64,000 nucleotides of DNA from JAVVHH01 sp963848035. Lineage in GTDB: Bacteria; Pseudomonadota; Alphaproteobacteria; Acetobacterales; Acetobacteraceae. The stretch covers positions 2,046,001 to 2,110,000 of the forward strand of contig CAWKCD010000001.1 in NCBI GenBank assembly GCA_963848035.1, given 5' to 3'. The stretch's first letter is position 1, and the number at the start of each line of letters is the position of its first letter. The translations under genes were made by a program, and so were the position numbers. The notes under the pieces were generated by a model. It did not search any database. It saw only the letters and a list, made by a program, of their open reading frames with translations, and was not told where the DNA came from. Of the stretch, positions 35,652-44,162 are shown one piece after another.

Positions 35652-36989
35652 ATGCTGCCTTTCGGCGCAGTCGGCATCCCCAATCGGCGTTGGCGCATCG
35701 GCGGCGTGCTCGCGCTCGGCGTGTTGATCAACTACTTCGACCGGATCGCTCTACCTGTCGCGGTGCCGCAGCTCCAGCATGACATGGCGCTCGACGCCGG
35801 GCAGATCGGCATACTCCTCTCGGCATTCGCTTGGTCCTATGGCGGGTTGCAGATCCCGGTCGGCCTCATGCTCGACCGGTTCGGCGTGAAAGGCATCGGC
35901 CGGCTCAGCGCTGGGCTGTGGGGCATTGCGTCGCTGATCACCGCGGCCGCCCCCGGGTATTGGAGCCTATTCGTCGGACGCTTCCTCCTCGGCATCGCCG
36001 AGGCTCCCTCATTCCCCGCGAGTTCGAAGGCGACTGGATACTGGTTCCCGCGCCGTGAGCGCGGCTTGGCGACTGCGATCTTCGACGGGTCGCAGAAGCT
36101 CGGCAACGTCATCGGCGTTCCCGTCGTCGCCTTCGCGATTTTCGGCTTCGGCTGGCGGGCCGGCTTCGTCGTCACGGCGGTGCTGAGCTTCCTCTACTTC
36201 GCGGTATTCTGGATTTTTTACCGGGATCCGAGCGACGACAAGGCGCTGAGCCCCACGGAACTGGAATACATCCGTGACGGCGGCGGCAACGCCGAAGGCC
36301 GCGCGGACGCCAGCTCCGGCCGGATGCTCGCGTATCTCTTGCGGTCGCGCAAGGTATGGGGGCTCACGATCGGCTTCGCCGCCTACGGCTATTCCATGAA
36401 CCTCTTCACCAGTTGGCTACCCGCCTACCTCGTCCAGACGATGCACATGAACATCATCCGTTCGGCCACCTTCACCATGTTTCCCTGGAGCTTCGCTACC
36501 GCAACAGACCTGCTCATCGGCGGCTGGGCGATCGATCACTTCATCAAGCGTGGTCACGACGAGACCGTGGTCCGCAAGACCATCCTGGTCTGCGGGATGC
36601 TCATGGGGCTGACCGTGTTCGGCGCTGTTTTCACCACCGATCCGTTCTGGGCCCTGTTCTGGATCACGATCTCGCTCGGCGGCCTCGCCGCCTCCGCGCC
36701 CGCGGGGTGGTCGATCCCATCCTTGATTGCGCCCCGCGGCGGCAACGGCGCCGTCGGCGGCATCATGAATTTCCTCAATAGCATCATAGGGATCGTGGCC
36801 CCGATCGTCACCGGGTTCATCGTGCTGGAGACCGGCTCGTTCAGCTCGGCCTTCGTGGTCGCCGGCGTGGTGCTCGCCGTAGGCATCGTCTCCTACGTGT
36901 TCGTGCTCGGGCGCATCGAGCCGGTGCCGGACCTCGCGGCCGATTCTGAAGCCGTCCGGACCATTGCCGGCGCAGGAGCGCCGCTTTGA
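35652..36989 (+). CDS. MFS transporter, anion:cation symporter (sugar-acid) family
   Basis: This 445-aa, 12-helix major facilitator protein resembles ExuT/GudP/DgoT: NYFDRIALPVAVPQLQHDM at the first helix, SYGGLQIPVGLMLDRFGVKG in the loop-2 motif, and GIAEAPSFPASSKATGYWFP. The family imports hexuronates, glucarate/galactarate or galactonate with protons. GAGGAAAAC precedes the start. It is the first gene of the GntR-controlled operon; its stop overlaps the dehydratase gene. Confidence 0.88.
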   Translation: MLPFGAVGIPNRRWRIGGVLALGVLINYFDRIALPVAVPQLQHDMALDAGQIGILLSAFAWSYGGLQIPVGLMLDRFGVKGIGRLSAGLWGIASLITAAAPGYWSLFVGRFLLGIAEAPSFPASSKATGYWFPRRERGLATAIFDGSQKLGNVIGVPVVAFAIFGFGWRAGFVVTAVLSFLYFAVFWIFYRDPSDDKALSPTELEYIRDGGGNAEGRADASSGRMLAYLLRSRKVWGLTIGFAAYGYSMNLFTSWLPAYLVQTMHMNIIRSATFTMFPWSFATATDLLIGGWAIDHFIKRGHDETVVRKTILVCGMLMGLTVFGAVFTTDPFWALFWITISLGGLAASAPAGWSIPSLIAPRGGNGAVGGIMNFLNSIIGIVAPIVTGFIVLETGSFSSAFVVAGVVLAVGIVSYVFVLGRIEPVPDLAADSEAVRTIAGAGAPL

Positions 36990-37850
36990 AGATCACCGCG
37001 ATACGAACCGTCATCGTCCACGCCGGCGACCGCAACTGGGTGCTGGTGCGCGTGGAGACCGACCAGGCCGGCCTGTATGGCTGGGGCGAGGGTACGCTCG
37101 AGTGGAAGACCCGCGCCGTGGTCGGCTGCGTGGAGGATTTCGCCCCCATGCTGCTGGGCCGAAATCCCCTCGACATCTCCTATCTGCTCGAACTGATGGT
37201 CAAGCACAGCTTCTATGGCGGGATGAGCCGGAACGGTGAGGCAGAGGCCGCCGCGCTCACCGCCCATATCCGCGACATCACCGGCCCGGACATCGAGATC
37301 CTCATCGACGCGCATGGCCGCTTCGACGTGCCGACCGCGATCCGCTTGTGCCGCCGTCTCGAGGACGCCGCCGACATCGATTGGTTCGAGGAGCCGGTTC
37401 CGGTCGAAAGCTACGGCGCGCTGCGCCAGGTCCGCGACGCCGTCAGCGCCGCGATCACCGTGGGCGAGCGGCTGCACAAGCGCTGGGAGTTCGTGCCGGT
37501 GTTCGAGAACCGGCTCGCCGACTACGTGATGCCGGACGTGACGTGGGCAGGCGGGATCACCGAGCTGAAGAAGATCAGCACAATGGCGGAGGCCTACTAC
37601 ATCCCGGTCTCGCCGCACGACGCGAGCGGGCCGATCAACGTGATCGCCGGCGCGCACGTCATGCTGACGGTGCCGAACTTCTACCGTCTCGAGACATCCC
37701 GCCACGACCTGGCCAAATACAACGCCATGATCGAGAACTCCGCTCGACAATGCCGGCGGCAGCCTGCGCGTGCCGACGCTGCCCGGCCTCGGGATCGCAA
37801 TGAACATGGATTATCTCCGCGCACATGCCGTCGACGGGTTCGGCGACTGA
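36986..37850 (+). pseudogene. Enolase-superfamily (galactonate-dehydratase-like) gene with internal deletion and frame break
   Basis: The N-terminal cap (MKITAIRTVIVHAG, YGWGEGTLEWKTRAVV) and the C-terminal barrel with metal ligands (LIDAHGRFD, WFEEPVP, VGERLHKRW) and the histidine in SPHDASGP identify a mandelate racemase/galactonate dehydratase-like enzyme. Between SFYGGMSRN and GEAEAAALTAHIRD about 75-80 residues usual in the family are absent, including the K-x-[KN] catalytic lysine strand, yet the frame stays open. A second defect at 37736-37737 (one extra A) shifts the frame; correcting it gives MIETPLDNAGGSLRVPTLPG and an end at 37850. As read, it cannot be catalytically normal. Confidence 0.75.
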
Positions 37851-37863
37851 AAGGATCGTTTCG

Positions 37864-38613
37864 ATGACCTCCGAACTCGAGCGCATCAGGCCGCCCGGCC
37901 TCGCCGTCCAGCGGCCGCCGCGCGCGCTCTGCGACCGCCTCGCCGCGACCATCAGCAGCGAGCTTAACCGGTTGGGCGTGCGCGACTGCCATATCGAGGG
38001 TCCCCGCAGCCTGGCGCCCGGCCGGGTCGCGGCCGGCCCGGCGCTGACGCTGCAATTCATGCCCAAGCGCGAAGACCTGTTCGCCGGCGGCGAATACGAC
38101 AACCCCGACCTGCAATTGCACCGCCTCGTCATGTATCCGGCCGAGCCCGGCGACATGATCGTCGTCGACGCCCGGGCCGACATGCGCAGCGGCATCTTCG
38201 GCGAGATGATGCTGACCTATCTGGCCGGGCGCGGCGGCGCCGGCGTGGTCGTCGACGGATGCATCCGGGACGCCGGCGCCGTCGCCAAGCTCGGTCTCGG
38301 CGTCTGGGTCCGCGGCGTCACCCCCAACTACCACGCGCAGACCAGCATCATCCCGTTCGCGGTCAACGTCCCCATCGCGTGTGGCAATGCCTTCGTCGTG
38401 CCCGGCGACATCGTCGTCGCCGACGACGACGGCGCCGTGGTGGTCCCGGCAAGGCTTGCCGAGGCGGTGATCAAGGCTGGCAGCGAGCACGCCGAGTGGG
38501 AGGAGTTCTCGCGCCAGCGCCTGTCCGAAGGGGGCGACATGCGGCTGTACTATCCGCTCGCCGACGCGGCGCGGCCGGAATACGAGGCATGGCGCACCGC
38601 ACGGGGCAAATGA
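37864..38613 (+). CDS. RraA-like/HMG-aldolase-family protein
   Basis: This 249-aa protein of the RraA superfamily carries the class II aldolase motif GGAGVVVDGCIRDAG (G-x-x-G...D-G-x-x-R-D) that binds divalent metal and pyruvate in 4-hydroxy-4-methyl-2-oxoglutarate/oxaloacetate aldolases. An extended N-terminus (PRSLAPGRVAAGPALTLQ) matches family members linked to sugar-acid degradation. It lies 13 bp after the dehydratase gene. A keto-acid aldolase or decarboxylase role after a dehydratase is a sensible pathway order; the substrate is unproven. Confidence 0.83.
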   Translation: MTSELERIRPPGLAVQRPPRALCDRLAATISSELNRLGVRDCHIEGPRSLAPGRVAAGPALTLQFMPKREDLFAGGEYDNPDLQLHRLVMYPAEPGDMIVVDARADMRSGIFGEMMLTYLAGRGGAGVVVDGCIRDAGAVAKLGLGVWVRGVTPNYHAQTSIIPFAVNVPIACGNAFVVPGDIVVADDDGAVVVPARLAEAVIKAGSEHAEWEEFSRQRLSEGGDMRLYYPLADAARPEYEAWRTARGK

Positions 38614-38639
38614 TGCAGAACGATCGGGAGGGCCGGAAA

Positions 38640-41302
38640 ATGGAATTCGAGCGGGATTTCCTGCGCACCGCGGCCATCGGCACGCTGGCCGCGCTGCCGC
38701 TGCCCGCACTGGCGCAGCGGGAAATCGTGACGGTGGTGATCGACCTGGCCGATCAGATCGGCAATAGCGCACCCGGGCGCTGGGCGGCCGATCATCTCCA
38801 GGCTGCACTGGCGTCCCGCGGCCTCACTGTGCAACGCGCCGAGTCGACTGCCGAAGCGTCGGGCGGCACCGTGATCATGCTGGGCGGAACCCGCTCGCGC
38901 GCGGCCGCCGCGCTCGCCACCGGTGTCGCCGTTCCGGACGGGCCGGAGGTGGTGTTGCTTGGCGCGGGCGTGATCGACGGACGCCCCGCGCTGTTCGTGG
39001 CGGGAAGCGACGCCGCCGGGCTGGTCTACGCCGCCACGGAACTGGCGGATCGAGTCCGGACGGCAACCGACGCTGCCGCGGGTTTGCAACTCGGCGATAC
39101 GCTGGTCGAGCACCCGGCCAATCGCGTCCGCGCGGTGGCCCGCTTCGTCACCAACGAGGTCGAAGACCGCGGCTGGCTGCACGACCGTGACTTCTGGCGC
39201 GCGTATTTGACGATGCTCGCCAGCAACCGCTTCAACACATTCAGCCTTACTCTCGGCATTCAGTACGACTACCCGCAGGAAGTCAGCGACGTCTATTTTT
39301 ACTTTGCGTATCCGTTTCTGGTGAAAGTTCCGGGATACGACGTCGCCGCGCTCGGACTTCCCGACGACGAGCGAGACCGCAATCTCGAGACCCTGCGGTT
39401 TATCGCGCGCGAAACCGCCCGCCGCGGCCTCCACTTCCGCTTGGGGATCTGGACCCACGCCTATGCATACGACAGCCCCCGCGTGAACTATCGCATCACC
39501 GGGATCACCCCCGCCAATCATGCCCTCTACTGCCGCGACGCCCTGGCGTTGTTGCTCCAGCAAGTGCCCGACATCACCGCGCTCACCCTACGTCTGCATG
39601 GCGAGAGCGGTATCCGCGAGGGCGACCTGGGCTTCTGGCGCACGGTCTTTCAAGCGATCAAGGGCGCCGGGCGACAGGTCGCGCTCGATCTGCATCCCAA
39701 GGGCATCGACCAGAAATCGACATCGCTCGCGACACCGGCATGCCTGTCAGCATCTCGCCCAAATACATGGGCGAGCACATGGGCTTACCCTACCACGAGG
39801 CGGCGATCCGCCAGAAGGACATGCCGCCCGCCGGCGGGGCGGAGCGCGGCCCGCAATTCGCCCTCAGCGAGGGAACCCGCTCCTACACCCGCTACAGCTA
39901 TGGGGACTTCCTGCAGGAAGGCCGCGATTACGACGTCGTGTTCCGTCTCTGGCCCGGCACCCAGCGCGTGCTGCTATGGGGCGATCCGCTGTTCGCCGCC
40001 GGATTCGGGCGCCACGCCGCGTTCTGCGGGGCCGGCGGGCTGGAACTCTGCGAGCCGCTCTCCTTCCGCGGCCGCAAGGGCTCCGGCCGGCCCGGCAACC
40101 GCAACGCCTACCTCGATCCAGCCATGGCGCCGCGCTACGACTTCGAAAAGGCCGAATACACCTATCGTTTGTTCGGCCGCCTGCTCTACCGCCCCGACAC
40201 CCCGGACATCGTCTGGAAACGCAAAGCCGCCGCCGAGTTCGGCCCCGCCGCCGAACCGCTGCTGCGCGCCCTGGCGAGCGCCAGCCGCATCCTGCCGCTC
40301 TTCACCATGGCGCACGCGATGGCGGCGGCGAACAATTTTTACTGGCCGGAAATCTACACCAACATGCCCATCGTCCAGGTCGACGCCGGGCAGCCTTTCT
40401 CCGACACCGTCGCCCCGCAACGTTTCGGCGCCGTCGAGCCGTTCGACCCGCAGACCTTTCAAAGCATCGCCAGCCACGCCGCATCGCTGCTGTCCGGCCG
40501 CCCCGACCATCGGATCAGCCCGGTCGAAGTCGCCTCCTGGATCGAAGGCTTCGCGGCTGAGGCGGAACAGGCGCTGACCGAGGCCGCCGCGCAGAACACG
40601 CCCGGATACAAACGCGCCGTCGCTGACGTCTCGATCCAGTCCGCCCTCGGCCGCTTCTTCGCGCACAAGCTGCGCGCCGGCGTGCTCTGGGAAATCTTCA
40701 TGCTGTCCGACGATGCCGCCACCGCTTCGGCCGCCCTGCGCAGCTACCAGGACGCTCGCGCCGCCTGGATGCGCGTGATAGACGCGGGACAAGTCTACGT
40801 CGCCGACGTCACCTTCGGCTCGGAGCCCTGGCTCCGCGGCCACTGGCGCGACCGGCTCCCGGCGCTCGACGCCGATATCGCGCAAATGGCCCGCATCGTC
40901 GCCGACACGAACGGCGGCGGCATCGGCGTCGCGAGCGGCAGCGCGGCCGCAATGGCCATGGTGCTCGCCACGCCGGTGGCGCGCGGGATCGACCTTCCCC
41001 ATACGCCGCCGGCCTCCTTCCGCCGCGGCCAGGATCTCGTGCTTGGCCTCCCAGCCGGTGATCTGCAAGCCGCGCAGCTGCACGTCCGCCACGTGAACCA
41101 AGCCGAGGGGTGGCAAGTCATCCCCATGGTCAATAGGGATGGCCAGTTCGTCGCCACCGTCCCGGCCGCCTACACCAACTCGCCATTCCCGCTGCAGTAC
41201 TTCTTCGCGGCCCACCGCAACGGCAGCGCCGGCATGGTGCCTGGCCTCACCGCCGACCTCTGTAACCAGCCCTACTTCGTCCTGCGACAAGCCACCGCTT
41301 GA
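38640..41302 (+). CDS. Large secreted glycosidase-like protein (frame broken once)
   Basis: A signal-like start (MEFERDFLRTAAIG...LPALAQ) leads into a domain resembling the N-terminal lid of alpha-glucuronidase or hexosaminidase families (VIMLGGTRSRAAAAL, AGLVYAATELADRV), then a barrel-like part beginning NRVRAVARFVTN. Acidic residues sit in LRLHGESGIREGDLG. The frame breaks in the A-run 39714-39716; one added A gives KIDIARDTGMPVSISPKY and about 887 aa in total. I prefer ATG 38640 with GGGAGG upstream over ATG 38610 in the previous stop. With the uronate-type MFS and dehydratase genes, a uronic-acid-releasing enzyme is possible; no known family is certain. Confidence 0.65.
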
Positions 41303-41701
41303 GGTGGTGCTCGCTCGTGGCGCCGGCCTCCCGCGAGAATTCCACAATCCACAAAGTCTGTGGATAACCTTGTGGGCATCGTGCGGCGCGCTTGCCTCCG
41401 AACGCGCCGGTGCTGGCTTCCGCACGCTTTGCCTGTAGACTGGGCAAAGCCGTAACCCACTGATCTTACAACACGCCCCATCTAGCCCATTGTCTTTGAA
41501 GCTTAAACGAAGCGTCATTTTTCGGATCGAAACCGGATCGCTCCCAGTGGTGGACGGATGCATCCGTCGCTCACCGGCAATGGTCACCCTGTCTTGCTAT
41601 CGACGCGAAAGAGAACGTATAGCGAATCTCGTTGAGTTCTTTCCGACAGCACCACCGCGGTCATCCTGTCGGCACATCTGTCCGCGACACAGGAGCGATC
41701 C
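41303..41701. other. Gene-free stretch of about 400 bp
   Basis: No convincing gene on either strand. It holds one perfect DnaA-type 9-mer TGTGGATAA (41359-41367) within the short inverted repeat CCACA-AAGTC-TGTGG, and the upstream region of the small gene at 41702 with its ribosome site CAGGAGCG. No other repeats were noticed. Confidence 0.5.
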
Positions 41702-41944
41702 ATGGCGTTCACCACCCAGATCATCTACCAACCGTATGTCCAAGGACCCCGAGGCACCCTCAAAGCCGGCCCAGCGCTTGCCTGCCGCACGGCCGAGGAC
41801 GGTTTGCGTCGCGCCGAGCGGGCTCTGGCCGGCGGCTCCATCCTCGGAGCCCAGGTCGTATCGATGACCCACGACGATCAGGCCGGCGAGTTCCAAGAGC
41901 CGCTTTACCTGGGCAAAGTCGGCGTCGTCCCCGAGATCGACTGA
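41702..41944 (+). CDS. Small hypothetical protein (80 aa)
   Basis: The ATG follows a good CAGGAGCGATCC site. The 80-aa product (MAFTTQIIYQPYVQGPRG...) has no membrane span or known motif. Its mix of an early QIIYQPYV strand, the helix TAEDGLRRAERALAGG and the segment ILGAQVVSMTHDDQAGEF is ordinary soluble-protein composition. A bidirectional terminator follows it directly, which supports it being an expressed single gene. Confidence 0.65.
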   Translation: MAFTTQIIYQPYVQGPRGTLKAGPALACRTAEDGLRRAERALAGGSILGAQVVSMTHDDQAGEFQEPLYLGKVGVVPEID

Positions 41945-41965
41945 CCAATCCCCGGCGAAGACAGG

Positions 41966-41998
41966 GGGGGCGGCGCCATCCTAAATGGTCCCGCCCCC
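41966..41998. terminator. Bidirectional terminator hairpin between convergent genes
   Basis: An 8-bp stem (GGGGGCGG 41966-41973 with CCGCCCCC 41991-41998) and an inner 4-bp stem CCAT/ATGG enclose CCTAA. It lies 22 bp after the small gene and eight bp after the stop of the convergent hydrolase gene; there is no T-run. Confidence 0.6.
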
Positions 41999-42006
41999 GC
42001 GCCGCA

Positions 42007-43974
42007 CTACTTCGTCCAGATCGCCGCGAACTTGTCGTCGCTGCCGACCGTCACCGCGTTGACCAGTTCCAGGCGGAAACCCTGTCCGACCAGCGTGTCG
42101 AACGTGGACTGGTATTGAGCTGCCGAAAGTCCGTGCCGCGCTTGCCAGGCCGGGGCGCTGACCGGCTTGCGGAAGATGCAGGCATAATGATCCTGCCCGC
42201 TTTCGGGATAGGCGCAGACCACCGCCGGCTTGAACCCTTGGGACACGACTTGGTCGAAGAACGCCTGGTATTGCGCAGCGGTGAGGCCGTGCCGCGCTTG
42301 CCAGGCCGGGGCGCCGGCGTGCTTGCGCCAGATCGCGGCGAAGCGGACCTGGCCCGAATCGTCGTAAGCGCTCACCCAGTCGAGCACGAAACCCTGCCCG
42401 ACGAGTTGGTCGAAGGTGGTCTGATACTGCGCCGGGGTGAGGCCGTGACGCGCCTCGAACGCCTCGGTGATGCCCTTCTGGAAGATGCAGGCGAACCGTG
42501 CGCCGGCCGGGCTCGCGTAGCCATTGACCAGGACGGGCTGGAAACCCTGCGCGACGAGTTGGTTGAAAATCGTCTGGTATTGTGCCGCTGTCAGGCCGTG
42601 CCGCGCCTCCCAGGCAGGAGCGGTTTGCGGTTTGACCCAGAGCGCCGCATAGCGTGCCGACGCGCCGCCATAGCCGCTCACGACGGCGAGCTGCATGCCG
42701 TGATTGCCGACATAGTCGTTGAAGGCTGCCTGGTAATGCGCCGCGGTGAGGCCGTGCCGGGCGATCCAGAAGCCGACCGGGAACTCCGGTACGATGCTGT
42801 CCTCGTAGGCATTGGTGATCAGATCGCGGAAGAACTGGTCGTTGACGCCGACCTTCGAGTTTGTGAGCACGGCAAGTTCCATGTCGCGCGGCAGGACGTA
42901 GATGAGCGCCTGCTCGGACTGGCCGCTGCCCGTACCCCAGCGCCCGTTCTTGTTGTAGAGCGTGCCGAGCGCGGTCAATTCGATTACGTCGATGCCGAAG
43001 CCGGCGTCGAGCATCGCCTGCGCCGCGGCCGGCGGCATGATCGTGCCGGCGCGACGGAATGCCCCGGCGACGGCGACGAGATCGTCGACCGACATGTGCC
43101 AGCCGGCGCCGCCCAACTCGGTGGTCAGATCGCCGCTGTTCCAAGGTGAAGCGGGCGGGAAGGTGTAGGCCAGCGCATCCGGATCCGGATGGGTGAGGGT
43201 GGGCCCGGCCACGCCGGCCGGGTTGAAGACGTGCGCGCTGACATAGGCAGCATAGGCGTCGACGGTCGCGAGATCCCAGGTCTGGTCCTCGACGGCAGGC
43301 GGGAAGGTCGCATTCTTGGCGATTGCGTTCTCCATGACCGGGAGCAGGATGCGGCAGATGGCGAAATTGGTGTTCTGATACGAATATTGGTCGATATCAG
43401 TGGCCAGCACGCCGCCGGCGATCAGCGCCTTCATGGTCGGGAACGACATATCCGAGCCCGCGACGCGGAAGCCCGAGCGGTGCGTCATGAGCTGCGCGAA
43501 GCTGATCTTGTCGATGTTGGGGCCCTTGGCCCAATAACCCGGCAGGAAGTCGATGATCTTGGTCGAGGGCGGAAGATTGTGAGTCGCGAGCGCGCGGGTC
43601 ATGGCGATGGCGGTGATGAACTTGCTGCAGCTGGCGACGTGCATGCGGACCGGGAGATCCCAGCCTTCGGCGCCGTCGCTGGGCTGCTTGGCCCAACCGC
43701 TCGAGGCGAAGCCGATCGGCTGACCGTGCTGGCGAAGCTGCAGCGCGTAGCCGGCGGTATTCGGCGCAAGCGCCTTGTCCACCGCGGCGAGGAAGGCGTC
43801 GGTGTCGAAGCCGAGGATCACGCCCGGCGGATGCTTGCGCGGGATGCGGCGCGCGCCTTCCTCGAGACCTCGGCTGCTGATCACGTCGGCCAGGTCGGGC
43901 CGGCGCAGGACATGGCTCGCCACGCGGGCGGCGTCCAGGGAGACAATGGGTCGTGCCGGCAGAATATCGCTCAT
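42007..43974 (-). CDS. Beta-lactamase-fold serine hydrolase with five C-terminal tandem repeats
   Basis: The 655-aa protein (from ATG 43974, with GGAG upstream; an ATG at 43992 is the alternative) has a class C beta-lactamase-like domain. The S-x-x-K nucleophile is ASCSKF near residue 115, followed by QYSYQNTNFAICR (Y-x-N type). From about residue 385 come five repeats of about 50 residues, each starting ARHGLTAAQYQ..F or a close variant and ending in [FY]A.I[FW].K. They match the bacterial tandem repeat (BTRD1) type found on such hydrolases. No clear signal peptide is visible. It is probably an esterase or peptidase; the repeats may bind polymer or cell wall. Confidence 0.85.
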   Translation of the reverse strand: MSDILPARPIVSLDAARVASHVLRRPDLADVISSRGLEEGARRIPRKHPPGVILGFDTDAFLAAVDKALAPNTAGYALQLRQHGQPIGFASSGWAKQPSDGAEGWDLPVRMHVASCSKFITAIAMTRALATHNLPPSTKIIDFLPGYWAKGPNIDKISFAQLMTHRSGFRVAGSDMSFPTMKALIAGGVLATDIDQYSYQNTNFAICRILLPVMENAIAKNATFPPAVEDQTWDLATVDAYAAYVSAHVFNPAGVAGPTLTHPDPDALAYTFPPASPWNSGDLTTELGGAGWHMSVDDLVAVAGAFRRAGTIMPPAAAQAMLDAGFGIDVIELTALGTLYNKNGRWGTGSGQSEQALIYVLPRDMELAVLTNSKVGVNDQFFRDLITNAYEDSIVPEFPVGFWIARHGLTAAHYQAAFNDYVGNHGMQLAVVSGYGGASARYAALWVKPQTAPAWEARHGLTAAQYQTIFNQLVAQGFQPVLVNGYASPAGARFACIFQKGITEAFEARHGLTPAQYQTTFDQLVGQGFVLDWVSAYDDSGQVRFAAIWRKHAGAPAWQARHGLTAAQYQAFFDQVVSQGFKPAVVCAYPESGQDHYACIFRKPVSAPAWQARHGLSAAQYQSTFDTLVGQGFRLELVNAVTVGSDDKFAAIWTK

Positions 43975-44006
43975 AAGCTCACTCCGTTTCAATGCGAAAA
44001 CGGAAC

Positions 44007-44064
44007 ATACACCATGTGTATCGTATGTGGAACGATATTCAACCGGCGGTTGACGCGTTCCACA
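44007..44064. promoter_or_regulatory. Nested inverted repeats in the divergent intergenic region
   Basis: ATACAC-CAT-GTGTAT (44007-44021) is a 6-bp-arm dyad. Next to it, TGTGGAACG (44026-44034) pairs with CGTTCCACA (44056-44064), enclosing TCAACCG-G-CGGTTGA (44039-44053). The nested dyads lie between the divergent hydrolase and peptide-binding-protein genes, so they are likely operators or a cruciform-forming regulatory site. Confidence 0.5.
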
Positions 44065-44162
44065 TCAAGGCCGCGTGACCGGCCAGGCGCGGGTTCCGGA
44101 TCGTTGACACCTTGGCACTCGCTCCGGATAGTTGATGAACACTGACGTCGGGGGGAATTGCC

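Noticed and set aside
36986..37250. Two separate genes (cap domain and barrel) in place of one deleted dehydratase
   Set aside because: The frame is continuous across the junction and no start codon with a ribosome site precedes the barrel part.
41359..41367. Perfect DnaA-type 9-mer TGTGGATAA, considered as part of a replication origin
   Set aside because: It is a single box without further boxes, an AT-rich unwinding element or dnaA/dnaN/parAB nearby; one match in 64 kb is expected by chance.
42007..42800. Regularly spaced repeats in DNA, considered as a CRISPR-like array
   Set aside because: The period is about 150 bp and in frame; it encodes the five protein repeats of the hydrolase. No CRISPR array or cas gene is present.
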